DNA of 64,000 nt from Anagrus nilaparvatae (GCA_022575985.1 JAKSXM010000247.1:3371501-3435500); one strand, 5' to 3'. Counted from the stretch's first letter, positions 10,869 to 21,257 are shown. Made by a program: numbers and translations. The notes: generated from the letters alone by a model not told the origin.

Positions 10869-12547
10869 TCTGGGACGAGTATTGACTTAAAATTAAATTT
10901 AAACTATAGTAAGACTTGAAACTAAATAAAATGCTATTTTAAAAATTTAAACAAATTAAATTCATCTATACAAAATATCAAAATTGAAATTTACCATATA
11001 AAACAGTATGGCAAGTATCGAAGAAAAAAGTTTACTATTATAAAATATTTTTGCTGAGCTTGTATATGAAAAGAAAAAAATATTTTATATTAAGTATTAA
11101 ATCATATATCGAATAAGAAATTTTACAATATAAGGCAGTACAATAGTCATCGATACTAAGAATTATGAATCTTAAGCAATGTATCAGTCATCGATGAGTA
11201 AAATCATGAATCTAAGTAATAATAAGCATAATATAATATAAAATTTTTCGGTAACAAAATTATGAATTTAAAGTAATACAGCACTTAACATTAATAAAAA
11301 AAATTTAATTTAATTTATAGTAATTTAGTTTCATTTTAACAATAAGAGTTGCATATCAATGCGCTAGAATTGATATCCTTACTCCTGAAATTACTAATAC
11401 TATATTATGATAACTTTTAAATTATGCACTAATAAATAACAAAATATACAGCATTTATGCTTCCCTACAATTTAATATATAATTTAAAATTGATTATTAA
11501 TATTTTCTTATAAAAAAAGGTTAGAAAAATAAAAGCAAAACTTTATGAAAACTGGAGACGCAGCATTATCCCCAACGATACAACTGACTCTCAATGACCT
11601 GCTACTGATGTTGCCCAGCAAACTGGAATTTCCTTAATTGGCAAAGGCTGTATTCTGTAGTTTAGTCAGGTAGATTTATTCAAAACCAGATCAGCAGCAT
11701 CCAAAACGTCTTCTTCCTATGTAACATCCAATATTATTAATAGGTGGTAGAGAAAATAGGTGGTAGAGCAAATAAGTGGTGGAGCAAGTAGGTGGTAGAG
11801 CACGATACATCTGTTATTTAGATTTAAAAAGGTTATGATTTTAATTTAAGAGAAAATTAAATGTTTATGAATTTTTAATAGTTAGTAAGAAATAAAATTT
11901 TAGATGCATTAAAGCAAATTTGAAAAAACAAACTTCACACTTACACAGTCTCACACTCCCTTATATAATATTTTTAATTTTAAAATATTCTCTATGAGTT
12001 TGTACTTTAATTTAATTATTTAAGAGTTGTACATTCAAGTGTAATATGTAAATTAATACACTTGAATAATACAATTTCTAATGAATAAAAATAAAAAATT
12101 TCAATGTTTTCTATATACAAAATTATCAATATAATGATAATTATGATAAGTTGAAATCTCTTATGTCAAAAAATTGTCTGCTGTGCGGCTTTACTGTTGA
12201 GCTGATCCGCGCAGGAATTCGATGCGTAAGAGTAGGGCCCATTTATTTCCATATATTCTATGTTTCTTCTGTAGTCACCAAAGATGAGAACCCGCCACTA
12301 GGTTTGAGTTCTTGCGCCGCTTTGTGATGCGCGGTGGTATAGTCTTTCTTCTTCTTTGTTGTTCGTTATAAAATAGATGTCATGAATTTTAAATATCTGC
12401 TGCGTGTGAAATGGTGTCTTCTTGTTCTTTAACTTGAAGGGGCGGTAATTTTTACGCGCCAATATTCTGCGATGATAATGACTTTTTCTTTTTTGTAGAT
12501 TAGAAATAATTTTGAATTTTAATGTCAGCAAAAAAAAATACGGATCC
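10869..12547. other. AT-rich region; possible degraded BEL 5' leader, no gene seen
   Basis: The stretch lies upstream of the BEL gag on the minus strand, where a leader and LTR would be expected. I could not match it to a second copy left of 4628. No convincing open frame exists. Confidence 0.5.
11741..11801. repeat. 16-bp minisatellite (four units)
   Basis: TAGGTGGTAGAGCAAA-type units are repeated four times with small changes (TAAGTGGTGGAGCAAG in the third). Confidence 0.9.
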
Positions 12548-12779
12548 AGAAGATGAATAGTGCTGAATGTATATACTGTTCTGGCAAAGACGACACGCCG
12601 GAACACACATTCTTCAAATGCAATAGGTGGGCTGCTAAAAAGTTCCAATTAGAAGCTAACTTCGGTCAAATCACACCTGAGAATGTGGTTGGCCTAAAGC
12701 TTCGAAATGAAGAAGTACGGTCCGAAATCAGCCAGCATGTGGAGTACATATACCGAACCAAAAAACCTGAAGTCCAAGG
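12548..12779 (+). pseudogene. R1-clade LINE pol C-terminus (zinc-finger end), 5'-truncated
   Basis: The plus strand reads NSAECIYCSGKDDTPEHTFF followed by KCNRW. This is the CCHC motif that ends R1-clade LINE pol proteins (C-x2-C-x7-H-x4-C). A decayed form of the VAEYVRATL tail follows (ISQHVEYIYRT). Nothing LINE-like precedes 12548, so the copy is 5'-truncated as usual for such insertions. The 3' part resumes at about 13737, beyond an inserted foldback element. Related, longer copies are at 19.3, 21.4, 32.5 and 55 kb. Confidence 0.8.
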
Positions 12780-12787
12780 TAATAAGA

Positions 12788-13730
12788 TAAATCTTTACTT
12801 ATGTATGTTTGTATGTCCGAACGTGATAAACGAGAACACATTAAAAGCTACAGACATCGGGTTTACGGCAAAAGACGGCAAAAATTACGGGTAAAAAAAT
12901 AGGCTAGGTTTTATTTCGATTGATAACGGCAAAAAATTTTTATGTAAAAAAACTGGACTTCCAAGAAAAAAATTTTTATCAAATTAAAAAAAAAACCCAA
13001 AAAAAACTTAAAACCAAGGAAAAATTTTTTTATGAAAAAGAATTTCATTCGATTCAGGTATATTTTTTACGTATCCACCTAAATTTTCAAGATAACCGGT
13101 CCTATCTTTCAAAAGTTACAATAGTTTTTCGATAATTATAAAAGTTTAGGATTAATATTATATATATTTTTAATTTTTGTCAGCCACTGATGTAATAACT
13201 GAATATAGTAACTAAAACAAGCTTGAACAGTTATTATCAGACAGAATCCTAGAATGGGTATTCGAGGGAAACAGCGACTACTTGTGGATCCTATGGAAGG
13301 GTAGCTAAGCTTTGTATTGCTCATCACTAATTATCTGTCTGGGTTCATATGCCCGTAATTTTTATGATTTAGTATTTTAAATAATACTTCGGGTAAAAAA
13401 AGGTTATTTTACAAAATATTGAGTTACCTAAAACAACATATTTTTGGAAAAATAAAGCTTCAGGGGTCCCATGGTAGTGTATTTATATATTTATTTTATA
13501 TTTATTTTATTTTATATTTATTTTTTTTTTTAATTTGATAAAAATTTTTTTCTTGGAAATCCAGTTTTTTCAACTTTAAAATTTTTTGCCGTTATCAATC
13601 GAAATAAAACCTAGCCTATGTTTTTACCCGTAATTTTTGCCGTCTTTTGCCGTAAACCCGATGTCTGTAGCTTTTAATGTGTTCTCGTTTATCACGTTCG
13701 GACATACAAACATACATAAGTAAAGATTTA
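12788..13730. mobile_element. Foldback/MITE with ~200-bp inverted arms
   Basis: Arms 12788-12990 and about 13529-13730 are inverted copies. Both contain ACTTATGTATGTTTGTATG, a TCCGAACGTGATAAACG block and GACGGCAAAAATTACGGGTA. The 540-bp centre is AT-rich with no gene. The element splits an R1-clade LINE between its coding end and its 3' UTR, so it is younger than that LINE. Confidence 0.8.
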
Positions 13731-13736
13731 TATATA

Positions 13737-14103
13737 TATAGGATTACCTTCTCTTTTGACGATAATAGGAAATGACTTATATTTCAACTAACATATATTT
13801 TATTGAAGATGACAGCACAAAAAACGGAATTTTAATCAGATCAAACGACGGAGTCCTGAACCAGACTGGCGAGTCATTGGACGCAAGTCAGAAGATGGAG
13901 TTCACGACTAGAACTAATTGGCCTTGAACCTGTCCTGAAGTAATGTGAAAACGGTCCCAGGATAGGCTCGCATAAGGTAGGAAGGGAGTGGAGGTTTAGT
14001 GGGTAAAGGCAAACTAAGTCGAGTCCCACATAACTGTCAGTGCGGATGCAGAACAGTATGCGTAACGCATTTTTCCACTTCCTACGCAAAAAAAAAAAAA
14101 AAA
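13737..14103 (+). mobile_element. 3' UTR and poly(A) tail of the R1-clade LINE
   Basis: The blocks GGTTTAGTGGGTA, GAGTCCCACATAAC and AGTATGCGTAACGCAT recur in the same order in the 3' UTR of the LINE at 35.4-35.55 kb. A 16-base A run at about 14088-14103 closes the copy. Confidence 0.75.
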
Positions 14104-14149
14104 TTACGTGTTCTAAATAAACAGTTTCAAAATTTTTTTTAATAAGTTG

Positions 14150-14876
14150 CTTTCACTCAGCGCTTTATTGGAAATACAGACGATGAAGATTTATTGGATG
14201 AATTGAAGCAAAGGACTCAAGGGAAAGGAGAATCTATAGCAGAATTTGTGTCAAAATTCCGGTATATAGTCAGTAACTTGCAATGTCATTTGCCTGAAGA
14301 AAGGCTAGTCAAAATTGCGAAGAGAAATCTCCACCCAGAGTACGGAACATAGATGTATAAAGAGCGCATAAAAATATTCAACGAACTTATCTTTTTAGGT
14401 CAAGAATGTGAGCAAGAGCGCATACATGTTTCAAGTTGTAGCATCCGAAGGCTAAAAATAAAGTTATACTAACGGGCGCGGCATTTGAACCTAAGTCTGA
14501 GAAACAAAGCGTCAAAAGTACTGAATTAGCAGCCATCGATAATAAACTTGAGTCAAAAACGGAAGTTACAGTGCAAGAGATAGCAGCCACTGAAGAGAAT
14601 ACCACGACTAAGAGGAAGAGAGGTAGAAGGGACAAAAAGGGCAAGTCTGAGATGGTGGAAAATAGCGCAGAAAAAGTTGCCGCTATTAGCAACCCCACAG
14701 TCCAGCAACTCAAAGAGCCTTTGAAGCAAGTTAATGCGCCTAAACAAAAAGGGCCAGAAACGGTGCTTCAAAATACTCACTTCACGCAGCCGCAGTATAA
14801 CCCCCAGTATGGAGTACCTTATACACAGCAACCGTTTATGCCGCCACAATTTCCGTACATGGCGCTGAATCACTGA
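14150..14876 (+). pseudogene. Ty3/gypsy gag remnant
   Basis: From about 14150 the plus strand reads FTQRFIGNTDDEDLLDELKQ, then GKGESIAEFVSKFRYIV and LPEERLVKIAKRNLHPEY. This is the capsid core of a gypsy-type gag (retrotransposon gag domain), the particle protein. A TAG follows at about 14350. The next open piece, 14571-14876, is lysine- and glutamine-rich (KRKRGRRDKK, then PQYNPQYGVPYTQQPF), like the disordered gag C-terminus. Protease, RT and most of RNase H are absent before pol resumes at 15516, so the element has a large internal deletion. A SINE sits exactly at the end of this piece. Confidence 0.75.
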
Positions 14877-14877
14877 T

Positions 14878-14895
14878 CATAGTAGTCTAAAATGG
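14878..14895. repeat. SINE target-site duplication, left copy
   Basis: Eighteen bases identical to 15496-15513, flanking the SINE. Confidence 0.9.
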
Positions 14896-15495
14896 AAGAG
14901 CGTCAGTAGCTCAGAGGTAACGCGCCCGCTTCTTAACATAAAGATTGCGGGTTCGAGACCCAGTCCCGGCAAACTTTTATTTATATAAAAATAAAAAATT
15001 CTTATATAAATGAAAATTGTCGTTGCGCGCTACTGAACTCTAGGTGGCGTGTTGATGTAGAGGGTTCTACATGGCGTTACCGTATATCATGCAGATGGGC
15101 GTTTTTTCGCCTATATGGTTTTTCGCGCCATCGTCAACCGGAATTGGTTGCATGATTCCTCAAAAAATACCGGTCCTTAACCAAGGGACAACCCATACCC
15201 TTAAAAAATGGGGCAAATCAGGGAGTGTGTAAAAACACTCACTGGTTGTCGGCAAGGCAGACCTTCCTACATATATTCTATCCTTAATTCCCTTCTTCAT
15301 ACGTCTCCAAACCTATCTAATTATTTCCATTAAAGGAAAAAGCGGTATATATCTCAATATATATATCGACTTCCGAGGGAATAAAAAGCAAAAAATGCGG
15401 TTTGGACCGCTTGTGCAAATTGTTTGGTGACCTCCGTATAACGAAAAAGTTCTAAGAGGTCAACAAATATAACCTATGGTTAATAAAAGAGCATA
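14896..15495 (+). mobile_element. 600-bp tRNA-derived SINE with perfect target duplication
   Basis: The element is bounded by an identical 18-bp direct repeat, CATAGTAGTCTAAAATGG, at 14878-14895 and 15496-15513. Its first 75 bases resemble a tRNA, with A and B boxes and the 3' end CAGTCCCGGCA, but the acceptor and T stems do not close properly. The rest is unrelated body sequence with no ORF. It is moderately GC-rich compared with its surroundings and has no clear poly(A) tail. RNA polymerase III would transcribe it, and a LINE would supply retrotransposition. Removing it restores continuous decayed gypsy sequence. Confidence 0.85.
14907..14960 (+). promoter_or_regulatory. RNA polymerase III internal promoter (A and B boxes)
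   Basis: TAGCTCAGAGG (14907-14917) fits the A box consensus, and GGTTCGAGACC (14950-14960) is a perfect B box. Their spacing is that of a tRNA gene. Confidence 0.85.
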
Positions 15496-15513
15496 CATAG
15501 TAGTCTAAAATGG
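15496..15513. repeat. SINE target-site duplication, right copy
   Basis: Eighteen bases identical to 14878-14895. Confidence 0.9.
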
Positions 15514-15515
15514 TT

Positions 15516-17301
15516 GCCTTCACCCAAGGATCCTTAGGGTAGACTAGCCCGCTGGGTCATGGAACTGCAAAGCTGTAACTTCAATGTTGCGTATAGAAAA
15601 GGGGCCTTGAATTATGTCCCCGATGCTCTTTCGAGATATCAAGAGGTTCAAATTGCCAGCCTAACAGAAACTAGCGATGATTGGTATTTGCGTCGCGTTG
15701 CAAATGTACAAGAGAGCCCGTGGAAGTTCCCTGACTGGAAAGTTGAGTTTGGCGTGCTGTACCACAAGAGACATGACGAGCTGTTGGATCCGGTTACGAA
15801 CGACGAGTATTATTGGCATCTAGTAGTACCGAAGGAACAACAGATGAGAGTACTACAAGAGTGCCATTGCGAGCCATCTAATGGACATTTTGGCGTGGAA
15901 AGAACTTATGACAGGGTTGGACGCGACTATTATTGGCCCGGAGTTTATCAGGATGTACGCAAGATTGTGACCACGTGCATGGAATGCCAGCGTCACAAAG
16001 CGAGTCAGACCCTTGCACTAGGGCTTATGGGCCAAAGAATAGTTGAAACACCCTGGGCTGTGGTCTCAGAGGACTGCATGGAGTTCCCTGCTAGTAAGCA
16101 GCGACACACTCATGTAGTGGTCTTTCAGGATTTGTTTACGCGTTGGGTGGAAACTACTCTTTAAGAAGTGCGAATGGAAAAGCGATTGCTAGCGCCTTTG
16201 AAGACCTAATTTTGTTTAAGTTTGGTTGCCCAAATTATCTATTGACAAACAATGGAAATGAATTTGACAATAGCGACATCAGAGGTCTGTGTGGTAAATA
16301 TGGAATAAAGTTTGTGACCACACCCCCTTATCATCCACAAAGTAATCCAGCGGAGAGAACCAATTGAACCATCAAGGGGATGATAAGAATCTTCGTGGTA
16401 ATTGATTACCACAAGGACTGAGACAAACATTTGCCAGCGTTTAGGAGCGCAGTAAACACGGCAACTCAATCCACAACAAAAGTTTCGCCAGCATTCTTAA
16501 ATTTCGGTAGACACCCCCAACCCGTGAAAAGTTTGCGTCGTTCAATAGAAATGACGGATGAACCTTCGGTGATTAGGTCTGATCCAAAAGATTGGTGCGA
16601 TAGAATTAAGTTATTAGACAGTCTTCGTGAACTAGTCTTGATGATAGATAGATCAAATAGACAATGCGCGCAAAAAGCAGAATCTTACTATGTAGGCCGG
16701 AAAGATGTTTGTTTCGAAGTTGGCGATTCTATAATGAGGACTTCTCATCCTCTAGCAGATGCCTCGCGTAAATTTTTAGCGAAACTAGCGCCGCGAAATG
16801 ATAAACCAGTTGAAATCACGAAGGTACTGTCACCTACCGTGTATGATGTGGAAACGGCGGACGGTCGACAGCTTAGTAAGGTCCATGTGAAACATTTAGT
16901 TCCTTACCGTGCGCGTCAGACCGAAGACGTTCCCGAACCTGATCTAGACCTTACTCAACCAAATAATGTCGTTATGTCACAGGATGATAGCGCCGGAAGA
17001 ACTCATAGCAATAGCTGCAGTCCCCCTCCCATCCTCGGACGACGAGGAAGAGGGCGACCTCGCGGCTGAAGGACCTCCACTACCGGCAATGCCGGAATAA
17101 CCACAGATCCAACAGCCAGCACCAGCAGCACCTCCGGCTCCATTATTATTAGGGGCAGAACGCTACGCTCCCAAAAGAAGACCTAATTTTGTAGCGTCTA
17201 GAGAGACTTTAGACTCATTCCCTCTTTTTCCCCTTCGAAGACCTGTGATACTAGATGGCGTCATGTTCGGTAATTTAAGGCTGATCCCCACAGATTACTG
17301 A
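15516..17301 (+). pseudogene. Ty3/gypsy pol: RNase H end, integrase and C-terminal tail
   Basis: The piece starts with KDP-stop-GRLARWVMELQ, where a TAG replaces the usual Gln, then VAYRKGALNYVPDALSRYQE, the end of gypsy RNase H. The integrase follows. Its zinc domain has H (about 15880), H (GHFGVERTYDRVG) and CMECQRHK. The core has SEDCMEF near 16070 and LLTNNGNEF near 16235, where the second catalytic Asp is Asn, and HPQSNPAERTN near 16340 with the catalytic Glu. Frameshifts occur near 16150 and 16370-16430. The C-terminal domain GDSIMRTSHPL...LAPRNDKPVEI...HVKHLVPYRA is recognisable. A Pro-rich acidic tail continues in another frame to 17301. The integrase would insert the element's DNA copy; this one cannot. 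Confidence 0.85.
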
Positions 17302-17364
17302 GACCCATATCCATACTCCTGCTTCAGTTGTCTAAGTCTCTCACATAATAGACGCAATTGCTAA

Positions 17365-17730
17365 ATGGAACAGCAGACCCTTTTTTGCCACAATTATGGA
17401 CGTCGAGGAGTGACCTTGCATACCTGTCTACGCTGCCTGAAAGATATTTCGAACGAGCTTCGGAGACAGGAGGCGTGGGAAGCTTCCCCGGTGCCGCCAG
17501 TTGAACATGTACCAGTAGCCGAGGGAGTGGCAGATCTTGAAGAGGCAGCCTCCCCTTCCCCTCAGAGCGAAGATGAAAATGATGACCCCGAATTGTTGGG
17601 ACACCCTGAGAGGGGGAAGATGCTACGCCAGGTGCGTGCGTTAGCACATAATTTGGATGATCTTTCTTGGGAAGATCAAGACGCCCTCAAAAAGCTACTG
17701 ACCAATGGGCTGTTCGACCATCTAGATTAA
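17365..17730 (+). CDS. Small 3' ORF downstream of gypsy integrase, function unknown
   Basis: An intact 121-codon frame follows the integrase. Residues 8-23 hold a Cys/His pattern (C-x14-H-x2-C-x2-C: FCHNYGRRGV, then LHTCLRC) that could bind zinc. The middle is Pro-, Glu- and Ser-rich and acidic (EEAASPSPQSEDENDDPE). The end is helical (RGKMLRQVRALAHNLDDL..EDQDALKKLL). It has no signal peptide or membrane segment, so it is not an envelope protein. It is the only uninterrupted frame of this dead element. It may be an accessory gene, or a displaced gag piece; I do not recognise it. The 3' LTR expected on the plus strand after it is not evident. Confidence 0.5.
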   Translation: MEQQTLFCHNYGRRGVTLHTCLRCLKDISNELRRQEAWEASPVPPVEHVPVAEGVADLEEAASPSPQSEDENDDPELLGHPERGKMLRQVRALAHNLDDLSWEDQDALKKLLTNGLFDHLD

Positions 17731-17881
17731 CTAAACTCTTTTCGTTTTGTGTTTACCTTTTATTTTATATTAGTTTTATAATTTTCTTGTATTCAAATAG
17801 CATTATGATTATATTACCTAAGTTTCTTCAAAGTTTTAAGGTTTTAATTCCCGTGCCTTAAATCACGTTTGGGCGCCATTT

Positions 17882-19227
17882 TATAATGTGTAAAATTCAT
17901 CTACAACAATTATAAAAGAAAATATAATAAATAAATTTAGAGTCATGAGACTTGTTATAATAAAGTGTATCAACTTATTAAAAAACTAAGGACTCCTTTA
18001 TTATAACAAGTTCAAAGGGGGTCCGTATTAAGATTATTTCCAAATTATGTCCGTATTAAGGTTATTTCCAAAATACTATAACGGGTACCAGGAGGTTCTG
18101 GCAATCAATATCAAATAATGTTAAGAAATTCAACTAATATAAAATCTTATGGTATAAATAGTATAAACTTACCCATATAGCATTATGATTATAACGAGGT
18201 AAGAGAATTTATGAAATATAAAAATAACTATAAATATTATTCTAGTGTCTCTCACCAGTCCGAAGTTTTATTAATTGAAAATAGATTTTTAGGTGAGGAC
18301 TAATATATACAAATTAAATAACTTAAATATAATTTATAAAGAAAATGTATTACGCGAAAATTTGAAGCGCTTATGCGGCTCGACAATTAACGCAAAGATT
18401 TTAATAATTTTTATATGATTAGTAACCTAAAGTACTGGCCTAGTACTTAGGTTTAATCTCGATGAGAGAGAGAGATATATATTCAAGCGGAAGGCAAGCA
18501 CTATTAAAGCTACACAATTTTTAATATAAATTTCAATTATGGAAAAGGGAAGGAAATTTAATGCGCAAATAATTGATCAAAAAGATATATAATTATCGGT
18601 AATTAAATTGGCACCTTAATCTTGATTGACGCCACACAATTAATAATTTAATGAAGTCGTACCAAGCTTGGATTTTATATAAATAAATATCGTTGTTTCA
18701 CAGTTAATTGGTTGAAAATTATAAAAATGAGTCGCCCATATTAATTCTTGAAAGCTGATGCCTCGTGGTCAATAACTGATCGATGACGTCAAAACTCCAA
18801 TTTTGTTAATAGCCGATAATAATAATTTATTCTGCCAAATATTATCAAATTCTAATATTCTCAACTAGATATATTTATTCAATAATAATCTCCAATAATT
18901 AATTTTAAATATTATCAAAATTCTAACTTGAAAAATATAAAATTACTAATATTAACCAATACTTTAAAATACTAGTAATGCGTGATGGACTTATTTCTAC
19001 GAATGCCATGCTCTAAATATCTAACAATTTAGGAGAGGTAAAAAGAAGGAAGTAGATAAAAGAGGGAAAAATACATAAGTTCCGTCTGTTCTCTCTTCTC
19101 GTGCCGCGAGGTGTTGCCCTCTAGACTACGCGTTTGATGGCACACACACACGCGTTCATCCAGCGCCCAAACACTCATGTATATATGAAACTTAATAGAG
19201 TTTGCTACTGAAATTTACCACGCTATA
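17882..19227 (-). repeat. LTR-like direct repeat, family A copy 1
   Basis: This segment matches 36397-37751 in the same orientation along its whole length with scattered differences. Shared landmarks are a GAGAGAGAGATATATATTC tract, the phrase for ACCAAGCTTGGATTTTATAT, CCTCGTGGTCAATAACTGAT and CATCCAGCGCCCA. On the minus strand it ends in ATTATA and is followed, after AAA, by the primer-site-like TGGCGCCCAAACGTG. That supports a long terminal repeat on the minus strand. Its termini would be TATA..TATA, not the usual TG..CA. The match extends left into about 60 bp of leader. The gypsy ORF at 17730 reads the other way, so this LTR belongs to a different element. Confidence 0.7.
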
Positions 19228-19318
19228 ACTATTAAACGATTATCCTTCAAAATTTTTCAACAAATATGTGGAAAAAAGGATACATACATCAAACAAATTA
19301 ACAATAACAATGATAGTA

Positions 19319-20181
19319 GGCAAGCGGCACTCATAATCGCCAGCGCATACCATACAGTATCGCTATCGGCGATTGAGGTGGTAGCTAGTGCCCTTCCTAT
19401 TGACCTGTTAGCATGGGAGCAAAAATTTATATACGAAAGTATAGAAGAGCGCGAAGTGGCTTCCATCTGCGCTTGCTCAAATGCTATGATTACATGGCAG
19501 GGACGATGGGACAGTGACAAGTGTGGCCGGTGGACGCACAGATTAATTCCGGACCTGGAGGCTTGGACAGGACGCGTACATTGGGAAGTGGATTTCTATC
19601 TCACCCAGTTCTTAATAGGTCATGGATAATTCCGTGACATGTTGAAGAAGTGGCACAACGTGTTAACACGGCATTGCCTACACTGTCCAGGTGAGGGAGA
19701 TACCTTAGAACATACATTCTTTGGATGTGTGTGCTACACGGAGGAGCGCCCGCTCTTCCTAACTTTGAGGCCAGAGACGGTGGTTCCGGAAATGCTACGG
19801 GATTCTGAAAATTGGAAAAAAGTAGCAGAGTACGTAAGAGCCACCTTGTTGAAGAAAAAAGAGGAGGGCTTTCTAACGTAGTGAGCTCTCCTGTCACTAG
19901 GCTGGGGGAAGGCAGCGGCCAGTTGCCTAGGCTTCGCGTCCCAAACTGAAGTTTTACCTGAAAAGGGATTTCCAGTTTGGGGTGAACAAACACAGGGGGG
20001 TTTGTAGTGTTTGTATCCAGTAAGAATTTGGGGCGTAGCCGGCGACCGCGCTCGCGGGTGGTCTCCCAGTTGTACACTTTGTACAACTGGGCGGTTATGG
20101 AAATTTTCGGGCTTTTAAGGCTTGCAAACACTCCATGGCTGAAGCAAAATTCACAAGATTTGATTAAAAAAAAAAAAAGAC
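19319..20181 (+). pseudogene. 5'-truncated R1-clade LINE with target duplication
   Basis: The insert is flanked by the 13-bp repeat AACAATGATAGTA (19306-19318 and 20182-20194) and ends in 14 A residues. It codes for the pol C-terminus: ALIIASAYHTVSLSAIEVVA, SALPIDLLAWEQKFIYE and WTHRLIPDLEAW...VDFYLTQFLIGHG. An in-frame TAA follows GHG, then MLKKW and the zinc finger CLHCPGEGDTLEHTFFGC. The reading closes with VAEYVRATLLKKKEEGFLT and a stop at 19881. A 300-bp 3' UTR follows. The sequence is close to the copy at 34.5-35.3 kb. Only one disabling stop is present, so the insertion is fairly young. Confidence 0.9.
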
Positions 20182-20214
20182 AACAATGATAGTAATATTA
20201 TCATTAATAATAAT

Positions 20215-20419
20215 CAATCTGACTCACATTAAAACAAATATGTGTTTACTACTAATAATAATACCTATAATAGATTAGATTAGGCCAAGGTACCAAATAT
20301 TTCTACTCTATTTAATAATCTTAAAGGTATTTACAGGAAACATAACATTATACCTATACCAATGATTACCAATAAATTAACTAGTTTTATTGTCAAAGGC
20401 AAGGATACCAATGTATATA
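20215..20419 (+). pseudogene. Penelope-like element fragment (RT C-terminal/linker region)
   Basis: The plus strand reads AKVPNISTLFNNLKGIYRKH, then NIIPIPMITNKLTSFIVKGK before DTNVYTA. The pattern of a Lys-rich helix, a HNI..P block and xxGKD just before the GIY-YIG nuclease resembles Penelope-like retroelements. A stop lies upstream in the frame. The next element (20420-20892) interrupts it exactly after the GKD block. No GIY-YIG domain follows directly. Confidence 0.45.
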
Positions 20420-20892
20420 CTGCGTGACAATTATTTTATAAGCGCTGTTTAATAGGCTATAGTTTTGGTTGGAATTAATATTTCTTGACGAAACTTGGCA
20501 TGAATCGTCAGTAGGGTTGTAGAAATGAAAGGGAAACTGCATTTTTGAAATATCGCTTTATCTCAATTTCCGCAGCTTTTTTTTTTAATTCAGGATTTCC
20601 TGAATTTTCTAAGCAACCAGGGACTTCCTGAAAGCTAAACGATTAGGATTTTCTTGGATGCTGAGCAATTAGGGTTTTCCCGAATGCTAAGCAATCAGGA
20701 TTTTCCCGAATGCTTAGCAATCAGGATTTTTCTGAATGCTTAGCAATCAGGAATTTCCTGAATGCTAGGCAATTAGGGATTTCCTGAATGATAAGCAATC
20801 GGGATTTTCCTAAACGCTTAGCAACCAGGATTTTTACTTCCAACCAAAATTATAGCCTATTAAACAGCGCTCATGAAACAATTGTCACAGAG
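20420..20892. mobile_element. MITE with 55-bp inverted ends and a 28-bp tandem-repeat core
   Basis: Ends 20420-20474 and 20838-20892 are inverted copies containing GCGCTGTTTAATAGGCTATA and TTTTGGTTGGAA. TA flanks both sides (20418-20419 and 20893-20894). The core, about 20590-20836, is eight or nine units of the type GAATGCTTAGCAATCAGGAT plus TTTCCT. No ORF. A TA target fits a Tc1/mariner-mobilised element. Confidence 0.85.
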
Positions 20893-21100
20893 TATTGTAT
20901 GTTCATGTATTATATCATTTTTCCTTTGCCTAAATAAAGACTATAAGAAATAATAATAATTCTTCTAAACTTAGTATTTCGACAGATATAGTTAGTATTA
21001 ATTTGTTTTCAAAGTTAAATATATTGTATATTTTGTATTTATCTATTAATTATATTAAGTTAATAATTTTTTATGTGTTTTTAATACATTTTATTCTTAC

Positions 21101-21257
21101 CTGTTTTCTTTAATTCACCACAATTTATATCTGAGGCATTATTAGTGTATACATCTATTTTATATCTTTTGTCAGTTATTGAAGAGTATAATAAACTTTT
21201 ATTTTCATTAATTGGAATAAATTTGTTAATTAAATATCCTTTTATTTCTAAAAACAT
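21101..21257 (-). other. Candidate internal exon, weakly Hsp70-like
   Basis: The minus strand reads, in one open frame, EIKGYLINKFIPINENKSLL followed by YSSITDKRYKIDVYTNNASD and INCGELKKTG. A strong splice donor (ACAG, then GTAAGA) follows at 21100, and a candidate acceptor, TTATGTTTTTAG, precedes it at about 21248. The spacing of IP.N, the S..T..D pair and I.VY resembles the start of the Hsp70 substrate-binding domain (IPRN, FTT..DNQ, I.VYEGE). The match is by eye and weak. No neighbouring exon was found. It could equally be a chance frame. Confidence 0.3.

Noticed and set aside
12298..12648. A 116-codon minus-strand ORF
   Set aside because: It overlaps a LINE coding end on the other strand and has no recognisable motif; aromatic- and lysine-rich chance frame.
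14896..14971. A functional tRNA gene
   Set aside because: A and B boxes are good, but the acceptor stem (GCGTC against the 3' CCGGC) and T stem do not pair. The unit is the head of a longer element with target duplications, so it is a SINE head.
17820..19230. 3' LTR of the plus-strand gypsy element ending at 17.7 kb
   Set aside because: The primer-site-like sequence and the relation to LTR B show this repeat lies on the opposite strand, and its partner copy at 36.4 kb is not next to gypsy genes.
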